Positions 1 through 11,963 of a stretch of 64,000 nucleotides of DNA are shown piece by piece (within the stretch, counting starts at the first letter, position 1; every line of letters starts with the position of its first letter). The notes beneath the pieces are model-generated. The model searched no databases. It saw only the letters and a list, made by a program, of their open reading frames with translations, and was not told the DNA's origin. Origin of the DNA: Anomaloglossus baeobatrachus (taxonomy: Eukaryota > Chordata > Amphibia > Anura > Aromobatidae); contig NC_134353.1 in assembly GCF_048569485.1 (NCBI RefSeq), forward strand, positions 531,061,008 through 531,125,007, given 5' to 3'. A program made the translations under genes and the position numbers.

Positions 1-640
1 AAAAATACAGACATCAGTAAAAAAAAAAAAAATATGAGCGCCTGCCACTAAGACCAGTTCCAAACGTGAGAGCAATGCACGAGTCTCGCATCGCATCATC
101 CACTCCAGTCTGGAAGCGAGCAACTGCGCTGGATAATGCGATGCGAGAGGGCGGGGCGGCAGATGAGAAAGGGCGCAGCAGATGGAAGATGGGAACGGGC
201 GCAGCGGATGGAGGAACGGCAGAGGATGGGAAAGGGCGCGGCGGATGGATAATGGGAAATGGCGCAGCGGATGGAGGAGCGGCGGAGGATGGGGGGGAGG
301 GAGGTGAGATGGGGATACCTACCTTACAGGATGGATCTAGGCAGCAGGATCACAGCAGACAGAAGAGGCAGCAGATGAAGGAGGCAACAGATTGAGGAGT
401 GTGAGAGGGGGCAGTAGATGAAGGGGATGGGAGAGAGCAGGCAGCAGATCAGGGAGGGGGGCAGAGTCTGATGGGAGAGAGAGATGGCACATGGAGGAGG
501 GGGGGCCCCGGGGGAGGGGGCCCCCAGAACATGGAGGGGGGAGGGTGGCTTGCAGCACATGTGGGGGGAGGGTGGCTTGCAGCACATGGAGGGGGAGGAG
601 GTGTAATGGCGATGGAGAAGGGGCAGCCAATGAAGGAGGC
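1..640. repeat. GA-rich imperfect minisatellite
   Basis: Purine-rich DNA on the plus strand with recurring variants of GGGCGCAGCGGATGGA and GGATGGGAA, drifting into a GGGTGGCTTGCAGCACATG doublet near 540-600. The spacing of copies is irregular, so this is a decayed tandem array. Open frames on both strands here are low-complexity (Gly/Ala/Arg or Pro/Ser/His) and I do not regard them as genes. Confidence 0.6.
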
Positions 641-1361
641 GGCAGCGGCCGATTGGGAACAGTGGGGGCAAATTCGGGGGCCGCAGCGGCTGAAAAAGGT
701 GGCTGCGACGGCGGCGGGGACAGTGGCGAGCGTGGCGGCGGAGACAGTGGCGAACGTGGCGGCGGGGACAGTGGCGGGCGGGGCGATTGGGGACAGCGGT
801 GGATCGGGTGCAGCAGCGGTGCGATCGGAGATAGCGGCGGGGCTGGTGGTGGCGATCAGAGCCGCGGCGGGGCTGGTGGTGGCGGGCGAGGCGATCAGAG
901 ACAGCGGCGGGGCTGGGGCTGGCGGGCGGGGCGATCGGAGACACAGCGGCAAGGCTGGCGGTGGCGATCGGAGGCGGGGCTGGCGGTGGTGGGCGGGGCG
1001 ATCTGAGACAGCGGTGGGGCTGGCGGTGGCGATCGGAGCCGCGGCGGGGCTGGCGGTGGCGGGCGGGGCGATCTGAGACAGCGGTGGGGCTGGCGGTGGC
1101 GATCGGAGCCGCGGCGGGGCTGGCGGTGGCGGGCGGGGCGATCGGAGACAGCGGCGGGGCTGAGGCTGGCGGGGCGGGACGATCGGAGACAGCGGCGGGG
1201 CTGGCGGGCGGGGCGATCGGAGACACAGCGGCGGGGCTGGCGCTAGCGGGCGGGGCGATCGGAGATACAGCGGCGGGGCTGGCGGTGGCGGGCGGGGCGA
1301 TCGGAGACAGCGGCGGGGCTGGGGCTGGCGGGCGGGGCGATCGGAGACAGCGGCGGGGCTG

Positions 1362-1366
<5 letters not shown>
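640..1366. repeat. GC-rich, CpG-dense minisatellite
   Basis: Tandem array built from the words GGCGGGGCTGGCGGTGGCG and GGCGGGGCGATCGGAGACAG, giving units of roughly 35-40 bp. A longer segment of about 70 bp starting near 997 is repeated almost exactly from about 1068, so recent local duplication has occurred. The frames through it encode only Gly/Ala/Arg-rich low-complexity sequence. Confidence 0.8.

Positions 1367-1395
<29 letters not shown>
1367..1395. repeat. (TA)n microsatellite
   Basis: Uninterrupted TA dinucleotides between the GC-rich minisatellite and the first Tc1 inverted repeat. Tc1/mariner elements insert at TA, so this tract is a natural target; two more (TA)n tracts (3645-3676, 4639-4702) separate the next two elements. 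Confidence 0.9.
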
Positions 1396-1398
<3 letters not shown>

Positions 1399-1765
1399 TG
1401 CCTACAAGTAGTATTCAACCCCCTGCAGATTTAGCAGGTTTACACATTCGGAATTAACTTGGCATTGTGACATTTGGACTGTAGATCAGCCTGGAAGTGT
1501 GAAATGCACTGCAGCAAAAAAGAATGTTATTTCTTTTTTTATTTTTTTTTTTTTTAAATTGTGAAAAGTTTATTCAGAGGGTCATTTATTATTCAACCCC
1601 TCAAACCACAAGAATTCTGTTTGGTTCCCCTAAAGTATTAAGAAGTATTTCAGGCACAAAGAACAATGAGCTTCACATGTTTGGATTAATTATCTCTTTT
1701 TCCAGCCTTTTCTGACTAATTAAGACCCTCCCCAAACTTGTAAACAGCACTCATACTTGGTCAAC

Positions 1766-3433
<1,668 letters not shown>

Positions 3434-3636
3434 ACCTAGGGGTTGAATAATAATTGACCCACACTTTTATGTTGAAAATTTATTAAAATTTAACTGAGCA
3501 ACATAACTTGTTGGTTTGTAAGATTTATGCTTCTGTTAATAAATCCTGCTCTTGTTTGAAGTTTGCAGGCTCTAACTTATTTGCATCTTATCAAACCTGC
3601 TAAATCTGCAGGGGGTTGAATACTACTTGTAGGCAC

Positions 3637-3644
<8 letters not shown>

Positions 3645-3676
<32 letters not shown>
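3645..3676. repeat. (TA)n microsatellite
   Basis: TA dinucleotides between Tc1 A and Tc1 B, probably the same ancestral tract as at 1367 and 4639. Confidence 0.9.
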
Positions 3677-3681
<5 letters not shown>

Positions 3682-3689
3682 CACACACA

Positions 3690-4622
3690 CAGTACAGACC
3701 AAACGTTTGGACACACCTTCTCATTCAAAGAGTTTTCTTTATTTTCAGGACTCTGAAAATTGTAGATTCACATTCAAGGAATCAAGACTATAAATTAAAA
3801 CATGTGGAATGAAATACTTAAAAAAGTGTAAAATAACTGGAAATATGTCTTATATTCTAGGATCTTCAAAGTAGCCACCTTTTGCTTTCATTACTACTTT
3901 GCACACTCTTGGCATTCGCTTGATGAGCTTCAAGAAGTAGTCACCGGAAATGGTTTTCCAACAGTCTTGATGGAGTAAACAGAGATGCTTAGCACTTGTT
4001 GGCCCTTTTGCCTTTACTCTGCGGTCCAGCTCACCCCAAACCATCTCAATTGGGTTCAGGTCTGGTGACTGTGGAGACCAGGTTATCTGGCGTAGCACCC
4101 CATCACTTTCCTTCTTAGTCATATAGCCCTTATACAGCCTGGAGGTGTGTTTGGGGTCATTATCCTGTTGAAAAATAAATGATGGTCCAACTAAACGCAA
4201 ACCAGATGGAATAGCACGCCGCTACAAGATGCTGTGGTAGGCATGCTGGTTCTGTATGCCTTCAATTTTGGATAAATCATCAACAGTGTCACCAGCAAAG
4301 CACACCCACACCATCATACCTCCTCCTCCATGCTTCACGGTGGGAACGAGCCATAAAAAGTCCATCCGTTCACCTTTTCTACAAAGACACGGTGGTTGGA
4401 TCCAAAGATCTCAAATTTTGACCCATCAGACCAAAGCACAGATTTCCACTGGTCTAATGTCCATTCCTTGTGTTCTTTAGCCCAAACAAGTCTCTTCTGC
4501 TTGTTGCCTGTCCTTAGCAGTGGTTTCCTAGCAGCTATTTTACCATGAAGGCCTGCTGCACAAAGTCTCCTCTTATCAGTTGTTCTAGAGATTAGGTGTG
4601 TCCAAACTTTTGGTCTGTACTG
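3690..4622 (-). mobile_element. Tc1-like transposon B, internally deleted
   Basis: The left end begins CAGTACAGACCAAACGTTTG and the right end (about 4590-4622) ends TTTGGTCTGTACTG, an inverted repeat. The element is only 933 bp. Transposase remnants read on the minus strand: the catalytic-domain piece around 4335-4600 includes WSVLWSDGSKFEIFG-like sequence (as read, WKSVLWSDGSKFEIFG), and the C-terminal piece at 3850-4200 includes FIFQQDNDPKHTS and SPDLNPIEMVWGEL. The DNA-binding N-terminus is missing through deletion, and the two pieces lie in different frames. It belongs to a different family from elements A and C. Confidence 0.9.
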
Positions 4623-4636
4623 TGTATGTGTGTATG

Positions 4637-4638
<2 letters not shown>

Positions 4639-4702
<64 letters not shown>
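4639..4702. repeat. (TA)n microsatellite
   Basis: About 32 TA dinucleotides between Tc1 B and Tc1 C, the longest TA tract in the window. Confidence 0.93.
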
Positions 4703-4707
<5 letters not shown>

Positions 4708-4960
4708 TTGGGTCCAGAAATATTTGGACAGTGACACAATTTTCGCGAGTTGGGCTCTGCATGCCACCACATTGGATTTGAAATGAAATCTCTACAACAG
4801 AATTCAAGTGCAGATTGTAACGTTTAGTTTGAAGGTTTGAACAAAAAATATCTGATAGAAATTGTAGGAATTGTACACATTTCTTTACAAACACTCCACA
4901 TTTTAGGAGGTCAAAAGTAATTGGACAAATAAACCAAACCCAAACAAAATATTTTTATTT

Positions 4961-5998
4961 TCAATATTTTCTTGCGAATCCTTTGGAGGCAATCACTGCC
5001 TTAAGTCTGGAACCCATGGACATCACCAAACGCTGGTTTTCCTTCTTCTTAATGCTTTTCCAGGCCTCTACAGCCGCAGCCTTCAGGTCTTGCTTGTTTG
5101 TGGGTCTTTCCATCTTAAGTGTGGATTTGAGCAAGTGAAATGCATGCTCAATTGGGTTAGGATCTGGTGATTGACTTGGCCATTGCAGAAGGTTCCACTT
5201 TTTTGCACTCATGAACTCCTGGGTAGCTTTGGCTGTATGCTTGGGGTCATTGTCCATCTGTACTATGAAGCGCCGTCCGATCACCTTTGCGGCATTTGGC
5301 TGAATCTGGGCTGAAAGTATATCCCGGTACACTTCAGAATTCATCCGGCTACTCTTGTCTGCTGTTATGTCATCAATAAACACAAGTGACCCAGTGCCAT
5401 TGAAAGCCATGCATGCCCATGCCATCACGTTGCCTCCACCATGTTTTACAGAGGATGTGGTGTGCCTTGGATCATGTGCCATTCCCTTTCTTCTCCAAAC
5501 TTTTTTCTTCCCATCATTCTGGTACAGGTTGATCTTGGTCTCATCTGTCCATAGAATACTTTTCCAGAACTGAGCTGGCTTCGTGAGGTGGTTTTCAGCA
5601 AATTTAACTCTGGCCTGTCTATTTTTGGAATTGATGAATGGTTTGCATCTAGATGTGAACCCTTTGTATTTACTTTCATGGAGTCTTCTCTTTACTGTTG
5701 ACTTAGAGACAGATACACCTACTTCACTGAGAGTGTTCTGGACTTCAGTTGATGTTGTGAACGGGTTCTTCTTCACCAAAGAAAGTATGCGGCGATCATC
5801 CACCACTGTTATCCTCCGTGGACGCCCAGGCCTTTTTGAGTTCCCAAGCTCACCAGTCAATTCCTTTTTTCTCAGGATGTACCCGACTGTTGATTTTGCT
5901 GCTCCAAGCATGTCTGCTATCTCTCTGATGGATTTTTTCTTTTTTTTCAGCCTCAGGATGTTCTGCTTCACCCCAATTGAGAGTTCCTTAGACCGCAT
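4961..5998 (-). CDS. Tc1-like DD34E transposase, 345 aa, intact frame
   Basis: A transposase of the Tc1/mariner superfamily, which in the nucleus binds its element's inverted repeats and moves it to TA sites. Residues 1-110 form the bipartite helix-turn-helix DNA-binding region (MRSKELSIGVKQNILRLKK; then SIREIADMLGAAKSTVGYIL) with the linker GRPRR. The catalytic Asp residues lie in ILWTDETKINLY and IVQMDNDPKHTA, and the Glu in SPDPNPIEH; the second Asp and the Glu are separated by 34 residues, as expected for DD34E. The conserved VKHGGGNVMAW motif is present and the protein ends in GFARKY. The length is normal for the family (about 340 aa) and ATG 5998 is the natural family start. No internal stop is seen. 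Whether it is expressed or active cannot be told from sequence alone. Confidence 0.94.
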   Translation of the reverse strand: MRSKELSIGVKQNILRLKKKKKSIREIADMLGAAKSTVGYILRKKELTGELGNSKRPGRPRRITVVDDRRILSLVKKNPFTTSTEVQNTLSEVGVSVSKSTVKRRLHESKYKGFTSRCKPFINSKNRQARVKFAENHLTKPAQFWKSILWTDETKINLYQNDGKKKVWRRKGMAHDPRHTTSSVKHGGGNVMAWACMAFNGTGSLVFIDDITADKSSRMNSEVYRDILSAQIQPNAAKVIGRRFIVQMDNDPKHTAKATQEFMSAKKWNLLQWPSQSPDPNPIEHAFHLLKSTLKMERPTNKQDLKAAAVEAWKSIKKKENQRLVMSMGSRLKAVIASKGFARKY

Positions 5999-6126
5999 GT
6001 TGTCTGGTCACAGCAACAGCTTCCAAATGCAAAACCACACACCTGTAAACAACCCCAGACCTTTTAACTACTTCATTGATTACAGGTTAACGAGGGAGAC
6101 GCCTTCAGAGTTAATTGCAGCCCTTA

Positions 6127-6713
6127 GGCGGGCTTTGCACGCTGCGACAGCGCAAGCCGATGCTGCGATGTCGCACGCGAAAGTCCCCGCCCCCGTCGCA
6201 GGTACGATATTGTGTGATAGCTGACGTAGCGAACATGATCGCTACGCCAGCTTCACATGCACTCACCTGCGACCGTCGCTCTGGCCGGCGACCCGCCTCC
6301 TTCCTAAGGGGGCAGGTCATGCGGCGTCATAGCGACGTCACACGGCAGGCGGCCAATAGCGGCGGAGGGGCGGAGATGAGCAGGATGTAAACATCCTGCC
6401 CAGCTCCTTCCTTCCGCATATCCTACGGAAGCCGCAGTGACGCCGGTAGGAGATGTTCCTCGCTCCTGCGACTTCACACACAGCGATGTGTGCTGCCGCA
6501 GGAGCGAGGAACAACATCGCACCTGTCGCTGCACCGGCATTATGGAAATGTCGGAGGCTGCAGCGATGATACGATTACGACGATTTTGCGCTCGTAAATC
6601 GTATCATCGAGGCTTTACACACTACGATGTCGCATGCGATGCCGGATGTGCGTCACTTTCAATTTGACCCCACCGACATCGCACCTGCGATGTCGTAGTG
6701 TGCAAAGCCTCCC
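6127..6713. mobile_element. Harbinger-type MITE nested in Tc1 C
   Basis: A non-coding insert with inverted ends: GGCGGGCTTTGCACGCTGCG on the left and, read inward from the right, GGGAGGCTTTGCACACTACG. It is flanked by the 3-bp duplication TTA (6124-6126 and 6714-6716), the PIF/Harbinger signature. Interior sequence contains further short palindromes around CTCCTGCGACTTC and ATCGTATCATCG. Removing the insert and one TTA restores continuous Tc1 C sequence, so it is younger than that element. Confidence 0.85.
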
Positions 6714-7175
6714 TTAGAGACCCTTGTCCAATTACTTTTGGTCCCTTGAAAAAGAGGAGGCTATGCATTACAGAGCTATGATTCCTAAACCCTTTCTCCG
6801 ATTTGGATGTGAAAACTCTCATATTGCAGCTGGGAGTGTGCACTTTCAGCCCATATTATATATATAATTGTATTTCTGAACATGTTTTTGTAAACAGCTA
6901 AAATAACAAAACTTGTGTCACTGTCCAAATATTTCTGGACCTAACTGTATGCACTAAAAATATTCTCTTTTTCAATGAGGTGTACATTATCCAGGGATTT
7001 TTTCAATACTTCAGTGAATAGTCACTGAAACCTCAACATGACACCTTATGGCAAAGAGTTCTCTGTGGATCTAGAAAAGAGTTGTCGCTCTACAGTAAGA
7101 TGACCTAGGCTATAGGAAGATTGTCAATACCCTGACACTGAGCTGCAGCACGTTTGAGAAGACCATACAGCGATT

Positions 7176-7541
7176 AAAGGGAATCTGTCACCACATTTTT
7201 GCTCCCCCATCTGAGTGCAGCATGATGTAGAGATAGAGACCCTGATTCCAATGATGTGTCACTTACTGAGCTGTTTGCTGTCATTTTGCTAAAATCAATG
7301 TTTTCTCTGCTGCACTGCTGCAAGTCTAGCAGTTATAGAGTGATTATGAATATGCTGGACAACCTGGCAACACACCAAGTAGTCCTTTAATGATAATCTA
7401 CTGCTGATTAAACAGTGATTTTATCAAAACTACAATAAGGAGCCCAGTAAGTGAAACATCACTGGAATCAGGATCTCTGCCACTACATTATACTGCTTTC
7501 AGATTACGGTAGGTGTTAAAAACCTAGTGAAATATTCCTTT
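7176..7541. mobile_element. Palindromic MITE nested in Tc1 D
   Basis: The two halves are inverted relatives: GATTCCAATGATGTGTCACT near 7250 is matched in inverted sense by AGTGAAACATCACTGGAATC near 7450, and the outer ends AAAGGGAATCTGTCACC and CTAGTGAAATATTCCTTT correspond imperfectly. Tc1 D sequence is continuous on either side (CAGCGATT then CAACAAGACAGG). I see no clear target duplication, so the superfamily is left open. There is no coding sequence. Confidence 0.7.
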
Positions 7542-8208
7542 CAACAAGACAGGATTCACTCAGAACAGGCCTCGCCATGGTAGACCAAAGAAGTTGAATA
7601 TATGTGCTCAGTATTATATCCAGAGGTTGTCTTTTCAAAATTGACTGCTGCAGAGCTACCAGCATTGTTGAATCTCTGTTAATGCTCAAACCGTACACCG
7701 CACACGTCATTAAATCGGTCTGTATGGCTGTTGTACCAGAAAGAAGCCCCTTCTAAACATGATACTTAAGAAAGCCCACAAACAATTTGCTGAAGACAAG
7801 CAGACTAAGGAAATGGATTACTGAAACCCAGTGATGTGCTCTGATAAGACCAAGATAAACTTATTTGATTCAGATGGTTTCAAGCATGTGTGGCGGCAAC
7901 CAGGTGAGGAGTACAAAGTGTTTCTTGCCTACAGTCAAGCATGGTGGTGGTGGGAGTGTCATGGTTTGGGGCTGCATGAGTGTTGACTGTGGGGAGCTAC
8001 AGTTCATTGTGGGAACCATGAATGCCAACATGTACTGTGACATACTGAATCAGAGCAAGATCCCTTCCTTTCAGAAATTGGGCCATAGGGCAGTATTCCA
8101 ACATGATAACGACCCCAAACACACATCCAAGATGACCACTGTCTTGCTAAAGAAACTGAGCATAAAGATGCTGGACTGGCCAAGCATGTCTCCAGACCTA
8201 AACCCTAC
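7542..8208 (+). pseudogene. Tc1-like transposase D remnant
   Basis: Degenerate Tc1-family transposase. The readable stretch from 7865 includes [34 protein letters not shown] with the second catalytic Asp, and WPSMSPDLNP, where the frame runs into the 3.45 kb insert at about 8209. The expected IEHLWG-type continuation is found again at about 11668 (ATCTGTGGGGCATTCTCAA). Upstream parts (7542-7860) match the family only with stops in frame. It is non-functional. Confidence 0.82.
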
Positions 8209-11200
8209 TAACCCCTTACGGACGAAGCCAGTTTTGTACTTAATGACCAGTCCATTTTTTGCAATTCTGACCAGTGTCACTTTCACGTGTTATAACTCTG
8301 CAAAGCTTCAGCGGATCCCGCTGATTCTGACATTGTTTTTTCGTGATATATTGTACTTCATGACAGTGGTAAATTTAGGACGATATTTTTTTTTGCTTTA
8401 ATTTGTGTAAAAATCGTAAATTTGATGAACATTATGGGAATTTCGCATTTTTCAAACTTTTAATTTTTATGCCCTTAAACCAGAGAGTTTTGTCACACAA
8501 AGTACTTAATTACATTTCCTGCATGTCTACTTTACATCAACGCAATTTTTGAAACTAAATTTTTTGGGTTTTGGAAGTTCGAAGGGTTCAAAGTTCATCA
8601 GCAATTTTGCATTTTTTCAACAAAATTTACAAAATCGTTTTTTTAGGGACTCCATCACATTTGAAGTGACTTGAGGGGCCTAGGTGACAGAAAATACCCA
8701 AAAGTGACACCATTCTAAAAACTGCACCCTTCAAAGTACTTTAAATCGCATTCAAGAAGTTTATTAACCCTTCAGGTAGTTTACAGGAACTAAAGTGATA
8801 TGGAATGAAAAAAAAAATAAAAATGATCATTTTACCTAAAAATGTTGCTCTAGCCCAAATTTATTCACTTTTAGAAGAAATAACACAACAAAATGGACCC
8901 CAAAATTTGTTACCCAGTTTCTTCTGAGCTGATACCCCACATGTGGTCAGAAACCTCTGTTTGGGCAAATGGGAGGGCCCGTAACAGAAGGAACAATATT
9001 TGAATTTTGGAAAGCAAATTTGGCTGAAAACGATTACGAGCACTATGTCGCATTTGTAGGGCCCGTAAGGTACCTAAACAGCAGAAACCCCCTACAATTG
9101 ACACCATTTTTGAAGCTAGACACTTCAACGAATTTTTCTAGATGTTTGGTGAGAACTTTGAAACCCCGGGGGCTTCACAGAAGTTTGTAGCGTTGAGCTG
9201 TGAAAATAAAAAAAATAAAGTTTTACCACAAAATTGTTACTTCAACTAAATAGTTTTTTTTCACAAGGGTAACAGGAAAAAATGCACCAAAAATTCATTG
9301 TGCAATTTCTTCTGATTATGCTGATACCTCATATGTGGTGGAAATCAACTGTTTGGGCGCACGGCAGGCCTCGGAAAGGAAGGAGCACCATTTGACTGCA
9401 AAAATTGGCTGGAATTATTAGCAGAAGCCATGTCGCGTTTGGAGAGCCCCTAAGGAACCTAAACAGTGGCACTCCCCCACAAGTGACCCCATTCTGGAAA
9501 CTAGACACCTGAAGGATTTTATCCAGGATGTAGTGAGCATTTTGAATCTACAGGTACTTCACAGAATTTCATAACCTTAGGTCGCCATATTGAAAATTTT
9601 CATTTCTTTTTTTCACAGAAATGTTGCTTTAGCACCAAATTTCTCACTTTTTCAAGAGGCAGCACCAAAAAATGGACCTCACGGTTTGTTAACCAATTTC
9701 TTATGAGCGCAGGGTTACTCCACATGTGGTCAAAAACCTCTTTTTGGACAAACGGTAGGGCTTGAAATGGAAGGCAACCATTTGAGTTTTGGAAAAGTTG
9801 AAATAAATTGCGGGCACCATGTCACATTTGCAGGTCCCCTAGTGTACCTATACAGCAGAAACCCCTACAAGTGACCCCATTTTGGAAACTAGGCCCCTGA
9901 AGGATTTTATTCATGGGTATAGTAAGCATTTTGAATCCACAGCTACTTCACAAAAATGTTGCTGTAGAGCCAAATTTCTCACACACTGCACAACGCAGCA
10001 AAAATACTCTGCTTCCAAAACGCTGCAAACCCTAATCGTGGGCACACAGCCTAAAAAGCTAGGATGGATGGATGTCAAACACCTATATAACGTCCCACCC
10101 CCTGTATATTCTAAGCTGCCACCCTTTAGTGACTTATATGTAGCACTAAAGGGTGCTTAGCCTTGTATTTAGCCAAAAAAATAAATAAAAAAGTGACGTG
10201 GGGCCCTCCTTTTTGGTAGCTGCTAGGGTAAAGCAGACAGCTGCAGCCTGCAGGCCACAGCTGGTAGCTTCACCTTGGCTGGTGATATAAAACAGAGGGC
10301 ACCCCAGGCTGTTTTTTTTAATTATTTATAAATAAGTAATTAAAAAAAATGTGGGGTTTCCCCCAAATTGGATCACCAGCCAAGGTGAGGTAGACAGCTG
10401 GGGTCTGGTATCCTCAGGGTGGGAAGAGCCATGGTTATTTGGCCCTTCCCAGCCTAAAAATAGCAAGCCACAGCTGCCCCAAAAGTGGCGCATCTGTTAG
10501 ATGCGCCAATCCTGGTGCTTCCAGCTAATCCCGTTGCTCTGGTGGCATAGCAAACGGTGTAATAAATGGGGTTGATACCAACTGTAATGTCACCTGGCAT
10601 CAAGCCCAGTGGTTAGTGATGTCACGGCATCTATCAAATACCTGACATCAATAACTGTCAGTAATAAAATAAAAAAAAGTAAACGACAAAAAAAATTGAC
10701 AAACGCTCCCCAACATATTCCCTCTTTCACCAATTTATTGAAAAGAAAAAAAAATCCAGTGCGCCGTAATCCATTTTAGGGGTCCCACGACGATTCTGGA
10801 CCTACAGGAATATGGGGCGCACGCTGAGTGAACGTATCCCCCATATTCTAGAAGTGCAGACCCTCCATGTGAGGAGTGTGGCTGCAGTGAGCTGAGAATA
10901 CTTCACTCACACTGCCCCAGTCCAACCAAGGGCAGAGTGACCTGCAGTAACCTCATTCCAAAATATGGAGGGCATGCTCAGGGAACGTATCCCCCATTTT
11001 CTGGAGGTGCAGACCCTCCATGTGAGGAGTGTGGGTACTGCACCCACTCTCCCCGGGTCCACTGTTCATCATTGAACGCAGGAAGAAGGGTGACAACCGC
11101 TCTGCGCATGCGGCCAGCATCTTTTGAGAAGGAGGGATATCAGTGGATTGCAGTTGCACAAGTTACCGGGGACACCGGGGGGAGTTATAGGGGTAACCTA

Positions 11201-11662
11201 ACTGGACATGGGGAGGAGTTTTCTGTTGCATCTGTCATGGCACATGCAACAGAAATCAGACGAGGAGGATGACTGCGGCAGGCGCACTGGTTGTGCACGC
11301 CGCCATCTTTGATTATCGAGAGAGGGTGAGGAGGGTACTTTGGCGACACCGAGGGAACGGGGGAGATTTAGCTCCCATCTGACATGTTTTATCATGCCAG
11401 GTGGGACATCATTTTTCACCAGCGCCACCATTTACTGTCATGTCATCATGGTTAAACGGTGTGTACCGATGATCACGTGACCGGGGAACGGAAAAACGGC
11501 CAGAATCGTGAGCTACTGGCTCTCAGCTATGCTGAAACCCCAGAGATTTTCTGACACTGGGGGCGCTATTTACTTTTTTCTAACCGCCATTTTAAAACGG
11601 CAGATCAGAATAAGTATCTTTTTCTACCGCCGTTTTAATCCGTATGGCTGTCGCAAAGGGAT
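8209..11662. mobile_element. 3.45 kb non-coding repeat with internal tandem units, nested in Tc1 D
   Basis: The insert starts TAACCCCTTACGGACGAAGCC and ends GGCTGTCGCAAAGGGAT, which are weak inverted relatives. TAC occurs at both junctions (8206-8208 and 11663-11665), a possible 3-bp duplication. From about 8460 to 9970 it consists of four diverged tandem units of about 370 bp. Each carries GACCCCATTTTGGAAACTAG-like, TGATACCCCACATGTGGT-like and CAAATTTCTCACTTTTT-like words. The rest (9990-11660) is a different repeat with a duplicated word CAGACCCTCCATGTGAGGAG (about 10858 and 11010). I recognise the style as a common dispersed repeat of frog genomes but cannot name the family. No credible ORF is present. 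Confidence 0.65.
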
Positions 11663-11963
11663 TACGTATCTGTGGGGCATTCTCAAATGAAAGGTGGAGG
11701 AGCCCATAGTCTCTAATATCCACCAGCTCTGTGTTGTCGATTTTCAATTAGGACTGTACTCACTTTTGTTGCCAGTAGTTTTGACATTATTCACTGTGTG
11801 TTGAGTTATTTAGAGAACACACTAAATGTACACGGTTATATAAGTTGGACACTGACTACTTTACGTTGTATGAAAGTGTCATATCTTCAGTGTTGTCATA
11901 TGAAAACATATAATAGAATATTTACAAAATTGTGAGGTGTGTACTCACTTTTGTGATATACTA

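Larger units (their letters stand above)
4705..6947 (-). mobile_element. Tc1-like transposon C with open transposase and nested MITE
   Basis: The terminal inverted repeats are CAGTTGGGTCCAGAAATAT at 4705 and the matching end at about 6915-6947 (finishing GGACCTAACTG). The element is bounded by TA on both sides (4701-4702, 6948-6949). It encodes a full-length transposase on the minus strand (4961-5998). A 587-bp Harbinger-type MITE (6127-6713) lies between the start codon and the right inverted repeat; without it the element would be about 1.65 kb. With an open transposase and well-kept ends, this is the youngest-looking Tc1 copy here. Confidence 0.95.
7005..11963 (+). mobile_element. Tc1-like transposon D, old, split by two inserts
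   Basis: Pieces of one Tc1-like element lie at about 7005-7175, 7542-8208 and 11665-11963. The first holds a family start region (ATGACACCTTATGGCAAAG), the second most of the transposase, and the third the C-terminal coding stretch and 3' end (GTGTACTCACTTTTGTGATA). The gaps are filled by a palindromic MITE (7176-7541) and a 3.45 kb repeat (8209-11662). The 5' inverted repeat is missing or unrecognisable. There are many stops and frameshifts, so the copy is old. Confidence 0.85.

Noticed and set aside
324-1434. Gly/Ala/Arg-rich and Pro/Ser-rich frames in the first 1.4 kb
   Set aside because: Low-complexity translation of GC-rich tandem repeats on both strands.
10937-11431. Overlapping frames of 68-111 codons
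   Set aside because: Part of the 3.45 kb non-coding repeat; no family resemblance.
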